Shown here one piece after another: positions 6,742 to 14,545 of a stretch of DNA of 34,429 bases. The position numbers were made by a program, and so were the translations under genes. The stretch lies in NCBI RefSeq assembly GCF_034424375.1, contig NZ_CP139966.1, positions 1 to 34,429 on the forward strand, read 5' to 3'. The notes below the pieces were generated by a model that saw only the letters and a program-made list of their open reading frames with translations, ran no database searches and was not told the DNA's origin. Source of the DNA: Paraburkholderia kururiensis (lineage in GTDB: Bacteria; Pseudomonadota; Gammaproteobacteria; Burkholderiales; Burkholderiaceae). The first letter of the stretch is position 1, and each line of letters begins with the position of its first letter.

Positions 6742-7203
6742 ATGTACGTTTTCGCAGATTGCGAGTTCACCGACTTCCTGACGTGCGAGCTCGTGAGCGT
6801 AGGGCTCGTCGCCGCCGACGGCCGCGAGTTCTATGCCGAGCGCAACGACTACGACGAATCGGCCTGCAATGCGTTCGTGCGCGCGGCCGTGCTGCCGCAG
6901 CTGGGCCACTGCCCCGATCGCGTGTTCACACGCGAAGGCCTGCGCGCGGCACTGCTCGAATGGCTGGCCGGTTTCGATGGCGGGTTTGTGTGCGTGGACC
7001 ACGCAACCGATTGGGATCTTCTGCTTGACGTGCTCGACACGACGCCGAGCGGCTGGAAAGGCCTGCACGTCGGCCAGTCGGTGGACAATGCCAGGCGGGA
7101 AAGATATTTTTCCGCGCACGGTGGCCGGCACCATGCACTACACGACGCCCGCGCGCTGCGCGCTTCGATGCCTGCCGATTTCTCAGCCCTTGACGGTCAC
7201 TGA
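6742..7203 (+). CDS. DEDD-type 3'-5' exonuclease-like protein (Rv2179c-like)
   Basis: This is a 153-residue protein. The ATG at 6742 has GGAG nine bases upstream; a GTG/ATG further upstream (6697) would overlap the previous gene. The N-terminus MYVFADCEFTDF contains the Asp-x-Glu of exonuclease motif I and is followed by CELVSVGLVAADGREFYAE, closely matching the start of the Rv2179c-like exonuclease family. Motif II fits HATDWDLLLDVL, and motif III fits HHALHDARAL (His and Asp four apart). It would trim RNA or DNA 3' ends. With the HAD protein it suggests a small nucleic-acid processing cassette. Confidence 0.7.
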   Translation: MYVFADCEFTDFLTCELVSVGLVAADGREFYAERNDYDESACNAFVRAAVLPQLGHCPDRVFTREGLRAALLEWLAGFDGGFVCVDHATDWDLLLDVLDTTPSGWKGLHVGQSVDNARRERYFSAHGGRHHALHDARALRASMPADFSALDGH

Positions 7204-7206
7204 CGG

Positions 7207-7335
7207 TTTTCCGAGTTCAGCACTTAAACTGCCCGCCTCTATCGGCACGGAAAACCCGTTTTTACGGGCTTTCCGGTCTGACTGGCTCCTGTAACGACTC
7301 ACCTGTAACCGTCGCTACGTGCTGAACCCGGAAAA
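7207..7335. terminator. Nested inverted repeats between convergent genes
   Basis: An outer pair TTTTCCGAGTTCAGCAC (7207-7223) and GTGCTGAACCCGGAAAA (7319-7335) match with one mismatch, enclosing an inner hairpin CGGAAAACCCG/CGGGCTTTCCG (7248-7258, 7265-7275). It lies between the plus-strand exonuclease and a minus-strand gene, so a two-way terminator is likely. The outer repeat is longer than a terminator needs and could be a small mobile or structured element. Confidence 0.5.
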
Positions 7336-7344
7336 TCCGCCCGC

Positions 7345-7587
7345 CTAGCTGACCTTCGCCAGCCGGGTCGCCACACGCTTAAGCCGCACGTCCAGCGTAG
7401 GGTCGCTCTGATACCTGCAACGAACGTGCAACAGGTGGATATAGTCGTTCAACACATGCATCAGTGCGGGCTTGCTGCTTCGCCCGGCGCGACGCGCCGA
7501 CGTTACCAGCGCCTCGACAGCCTCGATGCTCGCCAGGCACTCGGCTGTAGCTTTGCGACCGGCTTGCGTAGAATTCGTGTTAGCCAT
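7345..7587 (-). CDS. Small helical hypothetical protein
   Basis: This is an 80-residue protein (starts MANTNSTQAGRKATAE), predicted all-helical. A GAGAGG site lies seven to nine bases before the ATG. It faces the exonuclease gene tail-to-tail and may follow the HTH gene on the same strand after a 75-base gap. No family is recognised. Confidence 0.5.
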   Translation of the reverse strand: MANTNSTQAGRKATAECLASIEAVEALVTSARRAGRSSKPALMHVLNDYIHLLHVRCRYQSDPTLDVRLKRVATRLAKVS

Positions 7588-7662
7588 GATTAACCTCTCG
7601 ATCAGGTTGGTGGTGGTTAGGGACTGCGCGGTGTTCCTGCACCGTGCGGCCCCGCTTGGGAT

Positions 7663-7878
7663 TCAGACAGCCAGCAGACGATCGCGGATCTGTGCGAGAT
7701 CCGCGATGCGTTCCTCGACCAGCCGCAGCAGGTCAGCATGCACGCTCTCGGGATACTCGCCACTCGCGACCCAGCGCCGCATCGTTCGATCCGCGACGCC
7801 CAGCGCCTCGGCCAGGCTCGATTGCCAGCGCGGCCCGTACAAGGCCTCGCCGCACTCGACAAGCACTGTCGTCGTCAT
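7663..7878 (-). CDS. Small helix-turn-helix protein
   Basis: This 71-residue protein has the core LYGPRWQSSLAEALGVADRTMRRWVASGEYP, which is a clear helix-turn-helix of a type common in phage- and plasmid-encoded regulators (the stretch is quoted here only as separate parts: LYGPRWQSSLAEALG and VADRTMRRW). ATG 7878 is preceded by GAGGTGCAGG. Its start overlaps the stop of a 15-codon mini-frame (ATGA). It probably binds DNA, perhaps the nearby GTCCTA operators, but that is inference. Confidence 0.6.
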   Translation of the reverse strand: MTTTVLVECGEALYGPRWQSSLAEALGVADRTMRRWVASGEYPESVHADLLRLVEERIADLAQIRDRLLAV

Positions 7879-7922
7879 GCCTGCACCTCGGCGATCGGTA
7901 CGACGCGCATAGCGTGATTCAT
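7875..7922 (-). CDS. Possible 15-residue coupled mini-frame before the HTH gene
   Basis: ATG 7922 follows AGAGGTGAACC, a better ribosome site than the one of the HTH gene, and reads MNHAMRVVPIAEVQA before a TGA that overlaps the HTH start as ATGA. It may serve only to load ribosomes for the HTH gene. Alternatively a GTG at 7929 would extend the HTH protein by 17 residues in another frame. Unproven. Confidence 0.25.
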   Translation of the reverse strand: MNHAMRVVPIAEVQA

Positions 7923-7925
7923 GGT

Positions 7926-8189
7926 TCACCTCTTTTGATTGGCCCGCGAGGCGCGGATGTGTTGGATAACAACGCCGGCAACAAAGAGCGTCACCAGCAG
8001 GGTAAAAGCGCCGGCCATCAGCCAGTAACCAGCGTCGGCCGGATGGTCGCCGCCCAGCGCGACCATCAGCGCGATAACCGGCACAGACAACACGAGCGCA
8101 GCCAGTTCCAGCAATCGCAGCAGCTGCACGTCGTCACGGTCGCGGATCTCGCGGCGCACCGCGAAGGCGAGAGAAAGCAGGTTTTTCAT
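7926..8189 (-). CDS. Two-span membrane protein
   Basis: This is an 87-residue protein with two hydrophobic helices (about 27-46, LELAALVLSVPVIALMVAL, and about 53-73, GYWLMAGAFTLLVTLFVAGVV), a basic N-terminal region and a basic C-terminal end. GGGAGGGCGAGG precedes the ATG. It lies 16 bases after the LPD29-like gene, so both probably share a transcript. No function is recognised. Confidence 0.6.
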   Translation of the reverse strand: MKNLLSLAFAVRREIRDRDDVQLLRLLELAALVLSVPVIALMVALGGDHPADAGYWLMAGAFTLLVTLFVAGVVIQHIRASRANQKR

Positions 8190-8205
8190 GTCCTCGCCCT
8201 CCCCG

Positions 8206-8727
8206 TCAGACGTTCAGCGCGCGCACGGCGCTGTAACCGTCATTGCCGAGATAGATCACCTTCCCGGCAGTCTTGCTCTTCTCGACCTTCAGCCGGTCGC
8301 TGTGCTTGTACAGCCGCACGCGCGCCCAGCGCACCACATCGTGGTCGGCCGCATCAAACCAGGCGTCATCGTCGCTGCCGGCGATCGTCAGGCCGTCGAT
8401 GTGCAGGCGGGACAGGAGTTTTTCGCAGAGGGCGCGCGAGTACGCACGGCGGCAATTCACGTAGTCGGCGCCGAAACGCACCTGCTCGCCGTCGATCATG
8501 GCGTAGGTCGCGCCCTGGTAGTCGATCGAGGAATCGAAGTAGGAGCCGCGAAACACCTTCGCCACGGCTTCCACCTGGTCAACGTTCGGGCCATCGGTCC
8601 AGCTGACGCCGATCGAGGCGCCGCCGCTGTAGGTGCTGCTGCGGACGCTGAACTTGATACCGGGGAAAGCCTCTTTCAGGGCTTGCCGGATGAGCTTGGC
8701 CGTATCGGCGCAGGAAAGGTATTTCAT
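8206..8727 (-). CDS. LPD29-like protein
   Basis: This 173-residue protein begins MKYLSCADTAKLIRQALKE, followed by FPGIKFSVRSSTYSGGASI and SWTDGP. This pattern is that of LPD29, one of the domains described from large phage/plasmid 'polyvalent' proteins thought to be delivered during transfer or infection and to counter host defences. Here it is a stand-alone domain plus about 80 residues. GGAGG lies five bases before the ATG. Its promoter region holds two identical half-site operators, so it is likely tightly repressed in the resident state. The exact function is unknown. Confidence 0.65.
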   Translation of the reverse strand: MKYLSCADTAKLIRQALKEAFPGIKFSVRSSTYSGGASIGVSWTDGPNVDQVEAVAKVFRGSYFDSSIDYQGATYAMIDGEQVRFGADYVNCRRAYSRALCEKLLSRLHIDGLTIAGSDDDAWFDAADHDVVRWARVRLYKHSDRLKVEKSKTAGKVIYLGNDGYSAVRALNV

Positions 8728-8776
8728 GTTCGGGCCTCCATGCCCAGGTCAGCCGGGACTCATTTCCCTTGCTGAA

Positions 8777-8794
8777 TGTCCTAATTATAGGACA
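8777..8794. promoter_or_regulatory. Operator 1 (GTCCTA-N4-TAGGAC) covering a -10 box
   Basis: TGTCCTA-ATTA-TAGGACA is an inverted repeat with 7-bp arms. On the minus strand its centre reads TATAAT (8789-8784), a perfect -10 hexamer 57 bases before the LPD29-like start, so binding should block that promoter. The matching -35 is poor (CTGGCG at 17 bases). Confidence 0.6.
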
Positions 8795-8832
8795 TTGGCA
8801 TACAGACGCCAGGGAAATCTCTCAATCTCAAC

Positions 8833-8848
8833 GTCCTAATAATAGGAC
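8833..8848. promoter_or_regulatory. Operator 2 (GTCCTA-N4-TAGGAC)
   Basis: GTCCTA-ATAA-TAGGAC repeats operator 1 with the same arms, 55 bp away centre to centre. It also contains a -10-like hexamer (TATTAT on the minus strand). The transposon inverted repeat begins 11 bases further right, so the insertion may have cut off a divergent target of this operator. Confidence 0.6.
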
Positions 8849-8858
8849 AAACCTATGA

Positions 8859-8896
8859 GGGATCGTCTCAGAAAACGGAAAATAAAGCACGTTAAG
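8859..8896. repeat. Left 38-bp terminal inverted repeat of the transposon
   Basis: It begins GGGATCGTCTCAG and ends GCACGTTAAG. It differs from the right repeat at three positions, and the tnpA stop codon lies inside it, as in Tn21 relatives. Confidence 0.95.
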
Positions 8897-11861
8897 CCGG
8901 TGGCAGTGGTCGCAACGGTCTGAACTTGCCTGCGCCGACCTTGGTGCTGCTGCGCCAGAGGTAATCGCCGGTCAGATTGATGTGTTCCCACCCCAGCGGT
9001 GACAGGTATTGAAACAGCGTCTCGTCTACCGGTTTGCCGTGCCCGTTCAAAGCATTGGTTGCCCGTTCCAGATAGGCCGTGTTCCAAAGCACGATGGCCG
9101 CCGTTACCAGATTGAGGCCGCTGGCCCGGTAGCGTTGTTGCTCAAAACTGCGGTCGCGGATTTCGCCCAGTCGGTTGAAGAACACCGCCCTGGCCAGCGC
9201 GTTGCGCGCCTCGCCTTTGTTGAGTCCGGCCTGCACGCGGCGGCGCAGCTCCACGCTTTGCAGCCAATCCAGTATGAACAGCGTGCGCTCAATGCGCCCC
9301 AGCTCGCGCAGTGCAACGGCCAGTCCGTTCTGACGCGGATAGCTGCCGAGCTTGCGCAACATCAGCGAGGCCGTCACCGTACCCTGCTTGATCGAAGTGG
9401 CGAACCGCAAGATTTCATCCCAATGGGCGCGTATCTGCTTGATGTTCAGCCGGTCGCTGCTAATCACCGGCTTGAGCGCGTCATAGGCGGCATCGCCCTT
9501 TGGGATGAATAGCTTGGTGTCGCCCAGGTCTCGGATACGTGGCGCGAATCGGAAGCCCAGTAGGTGCATCAGGCCGAAGACATGATCGGTAAAGCCCGCT
9601 GTGTCGGTGTAGTGCTCCTCGATCCGCAAGTCCGACTCGTGGTACAGCAGGCCATCGAGCACATAGGTTGAATCACGCACGCCGACGTTGACTACCTTGG
9701 TGCTGAAGGGCGCGTACTGGTCGGAGATATGGGTATAAAACGTCCGGCCTGGACTGCTTCCATACTTCGGGTTGATATGCCCGGTGCTCTCCGCTTTGCT
9801 GCCGGTTCTGAAATTTTGGCCATCCGACGATGACGTGGTGCCATCGCCCCAGTTTCCGGCAAAGGATTGCCGGAACTGCGCGTTGACCAGTTCGGCCAGC
9901 GCCGTTGAGTACGTTTCATCCCGGATGTGCCAGGCTTGCAGCCACGACAGCTTGGCGTAAGTCGTGCCTGGGCAGGACTCGGCCATCTTGGTTAGCCCGA
10001 GATTGATGCCATCAGCCAGGATCGTCGTCAGCAGCAAGGTTTTGTCCTTGGCCGTGTCGCCGGTCTTCAGATGCGTGAAATGCCGGGTGAAGCCTGTCCA
10101 CTCATCAACTTCCATCAGCAGTTCGGTAATCTTGACGTGTGGCAGCAGCATCGCCGACTGGTCGATTAGGGCTTGTGCGGTCTCCGGCACCGCCGCTTCC
10201 AGCGGCGTGATCTTCAGGCCGGACTCGGTAATGATGGCATCCGGCAGATCATTGGCCGCCGCCATGCGGTTGACGGTGGCAAGCTGCTGTTCCAGCAATG
10301 CCAGTCGGTCGTGCAAATACTGATCGCAATCGGTGGCCACTGCCAGCGACAATTCGTTGGCCAGCTTCAGAGTAGCGAACTTCTCGGCCGGCACCAGGTA
10401 CTCATCAAAGTCCTTGAACTGGCGCGAACCCTGCACCCAGACATCGCCTGATCGCAGCGCGTTCTTTAGCTCTGACAGGGCGCACAGCTCGTAGTAGCGC
10501 CGGTCAATGCCATCGTCCGTGAGCACCAGTTTCGCCCAGCGTGGCTTGATGAATGCGGTCGGCGCGTCGGCGGGCACCTTGCGGGCGTTGTCGCTGTTCA
10601 TGCCGCGAAGCACCTCGATGGCATCGAGTACGCCCTTGGCGGCTGGTGCCGCCCGTAACTTAAGTACGTCCAGGAACTGCGGCGCGTAGCGGCGCAACGT
10701 GGCGTAGCTTTCACCGATGCGATGCAGAAAGTCGAAGCTCTCCGGCTGCGCGAGCTTTTGCGCCTCCGTGACGCTGGCGGCGAAGGTATCCCACGGCATT
10801 ACGGCCTCGATGGCGGCGAACGGATCGCCGCCGCTCTGTTTGGCTTCCAGCAAGGCTTGGCCGATGCGGCCATACATCCGCACCTTGTCATTGATCGCCT
10901 TGCCGGAAGCCTGAAACTGCTGCTGATGCTTGTTCTTGGCGGCGTTGAATAGTTTGCCAATGATGCGGTCGTGCAGGTCGATGATTTCGTCGGTGACGGT
11001 GGCCATACCTTCAATGGCCAGCGAAACCAGAGTGGCATAGCGTCGTTGCATCTCGAACTTTGCCAGATCGGCAGGCGTCATCTGCCCACCCTCACGGGCG
11101 ATCTTGAGCAGGCGGTTCTGGTGAACTTGTCGCTCGATGCCTGCGGGAAGGTCAAGCGCCTGCCAAGCCTTGAGGCGCTCGATGTGTTCAAGCATATGCC
11201 GAGAGTTCGGCTTGACGGGCGACTGGCGCAGCCATGCCAGCCACGTCAATTTGCTGCCGTCCTTGCGCTTGAGAAGTTCGTCCAGGCGCTGACGGTGGAG
11301 CGATAACAAAGAATCGGTCAACGCCGCGTAAATACGCCGGTTGGCACGGGTGATGGCCTCGGCGCTCGCGCGCTCGATGGCATTCATGGCGGGCAGGATG
11401 ATGCTCTGCCGCCGCAGGTTTTCGACAAGGGTGCTGGCCAGCACAATCCCTTTATCGGTCTGCAAGGCCAGCTCGGTCAATGTATGCACGGCTTGCCGGT
11501 AGTGACTCATGGTGAAGGGCTTGAACCCGAACACCGTTTGCAGCTCGACCAAGTGCTCCCGCCGCGTCTGCTCGCGCTGGCCGTAATCGTTCCAACTTTC
11601 CACCGGCACCTTGAGTTGTGCGGCCACCATGCGCAACAGGGGCGGAAACGGAGGCTCATCGATGCCCAAGAAGATGCCAGGGAATCGCAAGTAGCAAAGC
11701 TGCACGGCGAAGCCCAATCGATTCGCAGCGCCGCGACGCTGGCGGATCACCGATAGGTCGGTTTCGTTGAACGTGTAGTGCCGTATCAGTTCGTCTTTGG
11801 CATCTGGTAGTGCCAGCAGGCTTTCGCGCTCGGTGGCGGACAGGATTGAGCGGCGCGGCAT
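8892..11861 (-). CDS. tnpA: Tn3-family transposase TnpA
   Basis: This is a 989-residue transposase, full length for the Tn21 subgroup (about 988). It begins MPRRSILSATERESLLALP and ends GAGKFRPLRPLPPA, both typical of Tn21/Tn1721 transposases; the strongly conserved GHINPKYGSSPGRTFYTHIS region and the DLRIEEHYTDTAGF region of the DDE core are present. It binds the 38-bp ends and makes the cointegrate. tnpR ends two bases upstream, so they form one operon. No frameshift is seen. Confidence 0.97.
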   Translation of the reverse strand: MPRRSILSATERESLLALPDAKDELIRHYTFNETDLSVIRQRRGAANRLGFAVQLCYLRFPGIFLGIDEPPFPPLLRMVAAQLKVPVESWNDYGQREQTRREHLVELQTVFGFKPFTMSHYRQAVHTLTELALQTDKGIVLASTLVENLRRQSIILPAMNAIERASAEAITRANRRIYAALTDSLLSLHRQRLDELLKRKDGSKLTWLAWLRQSPVKPNSRHMLEHIERLKAWQALDLPAGIERQVHQNRLLKIAREGGQMTPADLAKFEMQRRYATLVSLAIEGMATVTDEIIDLHDRIIGKLFNAAKNKHQQQFQASGKAINDKVRMYGRIGQALLEAKQSGGDPFAAIEAVMPWDTFAASVTEAQKLAQPESFDFLHRIGESYATLRRYAPQFLDVLKLRAAPAAKGVLDAIEVLRGMNSDNARKVPADAPTAFIKPRWAKLVLTDDGIDRRYYELCALSELKNALRSGDVWVQGSRQFKDFDEYLVPAEKFATLKLANELSLAVATDCDQYLHDRLALLEQQLATVNRMAAANDLPDAIITESGLKITPLEAAVPETAQALIDQSAMLLPHVKITELLMEVDEWTGFTRHFTHLKTGDTAKDKTLLLTTILADGINLGLTKMAESCPGTTYAKLSWLQAWHIRDETYSTALAELVNAQFRQSFAGNWGDGTTSSSDGQNFRTGSKAESTGHINPKYGSSPGRTFYTHISDQYAPFSTKVVNVGVRDSTYVLDGLLYHESDLRIEEHYTDTAGFTDHVFGLMHLLGFRFAPRIRDLGDTKLFIPKGDAAYDALKPVISSDRLNIKQIRAHWDEILRFATSIKQGTVTASLMLRKLGSYPRQNGLAVALRELGRIERTLFILDWLQSVELRRRVQAGLNKGEARNALARAVFFNRLGEIRDRSFEQQRYRASGLNLVTAAIVLWNTAYLERATNALNGHGKPVDETLFQYLSPLGWEHINLTGDYLWRSSTKVGAGKFRPLRPLPPA

Positions 11862-11863
11862 GA

Positions 11864-12421
11864 TCAGTCTTCCCGCAGGTACTGGTACAAGGTTTCGCGA
11901 CTGATGCCGAAGTCACGGGCCACCAAGGTTTTTTGATCGCCTGCCGCGACTCGCTGTTTCAACTTGGCAATTTGTTCGCTGTTCAGCGATTTCTTTCGTC
12001 CCCGGTAGGCACCGCGCTGCTTGGCCAGCACGATTCCCTCGCGCTGGCGTTCGCGGATCAGTGCGCGCTCGAACTCCGCAAAAGCCCCCATGACCGACAG
12101 CATCAAATTGGCCATCGGTGAGTCATCGCCGGTGAACGCCAGCCCTTCTTTGACAAACTCCATCCGCACGCCCCGTTGTGTCAGCCCCTGAACGATGCGG
12201 CGCAGGTCATCGAGATTGCGTGCCAACCTGTCCATGCTGTGCACCACCACGGTGTCGCCCTCGCGCACAAAGGCCAGCAGCCTTTCAAGTTCGGGACGTT
12301 GCGTGTCCTTGCCGGAAGCCTTATCGGTGAATACCTTACCGACTTCGATTTGCTCCAGTTGCCGATCAGGGTTCTGGTCGAAGCTGCTGACGCGGATATA
12401 GCCAATGCGTTGACCTTGCAA
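11864..12421 (-). CDS. tnpR: Serine resolvase TnpR (TTG start)
   Basis: This is a 185-residue resolvase, the family's usual size. The start is assigned to TTG at 12421 because GGAGG lies four bases before it and the protein then begins (M)QGQRIGYIRVSSFDQNPDRQ, matching Tn21/Tn1721 TnpR; the longer frame from ATG 12490 adds 23 residues the family lacks. The catalytic Ser is in RVSS (residue 12 or 13). VVHSMDRLARNLDDL and FAEFERALIRERQ are standard serine-recombinase motifs, and the C-terminal HTH reads ARDFGISRETLYQYL. It resolves cointegrates at res. Confidence 0.95.
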   Translation of the reverse strand: MQGQRIGYIRVSSFDQNPDRQLEQIEVGKVFTDKASGKDTQRPELERLLAFVREGDTVVVHSMDRLARNLDDLRRIVQGLTQRGVRMEFVKEGLAFTGDDSPMANLMLSVMGAFAEFERALIRERQREGIVLAKQRGAYRGRKKSLNSEQIAKLKQRVAAGDQKTLVARDFGISRETLYQYLRED

Positions 12422-12600
12422 GGTGCCTCCAAAGGTAAAAGTGTCAGGATGAAATCCATTACCCTTGGCGGCTTGTGTCAATAAATACAAACTACAACTC
12501 TATTCTGACGTGCTTTGCGCCAAGCATCTGACATCAGGTTAGGGTATAGCCCAGATGGACACGGCATATTCATCCAACCCCCAGGTAAGCAACCAGCACG
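12422..12600. other. Probable res site of the transposon
   Basis: In this subgroup res lies directly upstream of tnpR. The stretch holds imperfect inverted repeats of the resolvase-binding kind, for example around TGACGTGCTT and AAGCATCTGACA (12508-12534), next to the A+T-rich tnpR promoter area. Exact subsites I-III cannot be drawn by eye. Confidence 0.6.
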
Positions 12601-12869
12601 AAATGCTGGGATGCCCTGCGTTATCGGCGGCGGTCTGAAAGCGCGTAAAAATGGCGGTTGAGCGCGTTTTTCGATTGATTGCCTAAAAATTGGATGTCAG
12701 CAATGGGGCAAAACGAAGACCCGCAAGGCCGCGTTTGTTGACATAGTTCTGCTCAAATGGCGAGCTCTAAACCTGACCTCCAACCCGGTGCCTGAACACC
12801 AAGAATGTGGCGTAGATTTCAAGGATTACTGGCCCCGTCAGTGACTAGCCAGTAGTTGAAAGCGCCACA
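12601..12869. terminator. Gene-free stretch with hairpins after the CDF gene
   Basis: No gene is seen. TACTGGC (12827-12833) and GCCAGTA (12848-12854) form a seven-pair hairpin 16 bases past the CDF stop, a candidate terminator. CCAGCA-CGAAA-TGCTGG at 12593-12609, just outside, is another hairpin near res. Confidence 0.4.
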
Positions 12870-13811
12870 CTAAACCTGCGCGTGGTCTAAATCCGCTTTG
12901 TGGCTGGGGTCAACATGGGCCATCAGGTTGAGAACGCGGTGCCTTTGCATGACCCGCCTACGGGCATCCACTGCGATGTTGTGTCCCACTTCGACGGTCA
13001 ATGATGCATCCACTTCGATGTGCGCATCGACCACCACCATGTCACCCATCTTGCGGGTTTTTAGGTCGTGAACGCCATCCACGCCTGGCGTTTCAAGCAA
13101 GGTCTTTTTGATTGCTGCCAGTTCTTCTTCGTCAATACCACGGTCCATCAAGTCATTCATGGCCTCCCAACCAAACTCCCAGCCCATGCGCGCGATCATG
13201 AATCCGACGATTAGCGCCGCGATCGGGTCCAATATGGGGTAGCCCATCAAATTGCCGACGATGCCAAGCCCTACAACCAAAGATGAAGCGGCATCTGACC
13301 TCGCGTGCCACGCGTTGGCAATCAGCATGCTTGACTTGACACGCTTCGCAACGGCCAGCATGTAGCGAAACAGCGACTCCTTTGCCACCAGCGCGATGCC
13401 AGCAACCCACAGCGCCATGGCATGCACCTGCGCGATAGATTCTGGGTTGCGCAGCTTCATGAACGCCGACCAGATCATTCCAACGCCAACCACCAGCAGC
13501 AATATGCCGAGCAACATGGAAGCCGCGTTCTCGAATCGATGGTGTCCGTACGGGTGGTCCTCGTCTGCGTCTTTCTTGCTGTGATGGCTTGCAAAAAGCA
13601 CCACGAAATCCGCCACCAAGTCGGACAGCGAATGGATACCGTCAGCGATCAAGCCTTGAGACTTGGACAGAATGCCGATGGCAATTTGTGTTGCAGAAAG
13701 AAGCACATTGACCACCACACTGACCCAAGTGCTGCGAGATGTGGCGGCGGCGCGCTCTGCTACGGTCTGGGTGCTCTCTTCGTGGTCTTGGGGTATTTCT
13801 GAAAATTGCAT
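12870..13811 (-). CDS. Cation diffusion facilitator (CDF) metal exporter
   Basis: This is a 313-residue inner-membrane transporter with six predicted spans and a C-terminal cytoplasmic domain. The metal site is visible as HSLSD in TM2 (His60, Asp64) and HARSD in TM5 (His169, Asp173). The HPYGHHRFE motif (about 86-94) and DPIAALIVG in TM6 are classic CDF signatures. HxxxD/HxxxD sites are common in Zn/Co/Cd exporters, so export of such ions by proton exchange is likely; the exact ion is inferred. It is divergent from the NRAMP-related gene. Confidence 0.9.
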   Translation of the reverse strand: MQFSEIPQDHEESTQTVAERAAATSRSTWVSVVVNVLLSATQIAIGILSKSQGLIADGIHSLSDLVADFVVLFASHHSKKDADEDHPYGHHRFENAASMLLGILLLVVGVGMIWSAFMKLRNPESIAQVHAMALWVAGIALVAKESLFRYMLAVAKRVKSSMLIANAWHARSDAASSLVVGLGIVGNLMGYPILDPIAALIVGFMIARMGWEFGWEAMNDLMDRGIDEEELAAIKKTLLETPGVDGVHDLKTRKMGDMVVVDAHIEVDASLTVEVGHNIAVDARRRVMQRHRVLNLMAHVDPSHKADLDHAQV

Positions 13812-14087
13812 GGCGATGAGGTTTATGAAAGAGGCGGGATTGTCTGTGCCCGACCCTAACCATACCTTATTGCAACATCAAGACAGTGTCTGACGCATGA
13901 ACATAAAAGCACGCAAGACAACTGACGACACTAATGCGGTTGATTCTCACTTGCCTGCAATAAGCGTTGCATTGTGGAATTTCTTTACAAAACAAAGTGG
14001 TTTTATGGGCAACAAACGCTTCCAAGAGGTTGACTCGCGCAACTGTCAATACGAAAATACGCGCATCTCAACAACGGAGCTATCTCC
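13812..14087. promoter_or_regulatory. Divergent control region between the CDF and NRAMP-related genes
   Basis: This gene-free region must carry the CDF promoter (minus) and the start of the NRAMP leader (plus). It is A+T-richer than the genes around it. I could not assign firm -35/-10 boxes. GACA-G-TGTC near 13882 is a small palindrome. Confidence 0.35.
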
Positions 14088-14144
14088 ATGGAATCTGGCC
14101 CTAGTGCCTGTTCGCCCAAGGCGAACAACCCAGCGCGTACGTAG
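14088..14144 (+). CDS. Possible 18-residue proline-containing leader peptide
   Basis: ATG 14088 is preceded by GGAG at eight bases and reads MESGPSACSPKANNPART, then TAG. Prolines fall at positions 5, 10 and 15. A perfect eight-pair hairpin TGTTCGCC-CAA-GGCGAACA (14109-14127) lies inside the frame. Leader peptides with prolines control Mg2+ transporter genes (mgtL ahead of mgtA), so a ribosome-stalling switch for the downstream transporter is an attractive inference. It could also be chance. Confidence 0.4.
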   Translation: MESGPSACSPKANNPART

Positions 14145-14157
14145 GCGGCCTTTTTCC

Positions 14158-14187
14158 GCGTCGTCCCGCTGGTTTCAGCAGGACGAT
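14158..14187 (+). ncRNA. Strong hairpin in the NRAMP-related gene leader
   Basis: CGTCGTCC pairs with GGACGATG (one G-T) enclosing a second stem GCTG-GTTT-CAGC. With the hairpin at 14109-14127 it forms a structured 5' leader of at least 250 bases before the next frame. No known riboswitch is recognised. Confidence 0.4.
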
Positions 14188-14360
14188 GTGTTGCAGTTCT
14201 CTCATCCGGAGCCAGTTCTTGGCGTCGGGGCACATCTCCTAAGTTTGTTTGCATTCGCGCATCTCGTTTGCGCCGAAGCGTTCGCCTGAACGTTTTCGGT
14301 CGCCTGCGGCATGCGCTTGTCGATCTCGGTCCCTATAGATCGATGTCAAAAAGGAGTTGC

Positions 14361-14514
14361 CATGAAATTCATCATCCACTTTGCCGCCACTGCCGTGGCC
14401 CGGGTTCGTCTCGCCGCTTTCACCCGCCGGGTCAAGAAGGCCAGCCAGCACTACGACCCTATCGCTGCCGCTTCTCGCGGACCGCTGCTGTCCATGCTGA
14501 TCAGCGCCTGCTGA
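14361..14514 (+). CDS. Possible 50-residue basic small protein upstream of the NRAMP-related gene
   Basis: ATG 14361 has an excellent site (AAAAAGGAGTTGCC). The product begins MKFIIHFAATAVARVRLAAF and ends MLISAC; it is basic and amphipathic, with only a short hydrophobic start. It ends 31 bases before the transporter ATG, so the two are likely co-translated. It may be a regulatory small protein or a second leader peptide. Confidence 0.5.
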
Positions 14515-14545
14515 TCGCTCGAACCATGAATCCGGGAGAAACATC

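Noticed and set aside
14088..14360. yybP-ykoY (Mn2+) or M-box (Mg2+) riboswitch
   Set aside because: The leader is structured, but I could not match the conserved core sequences of either class by eye.
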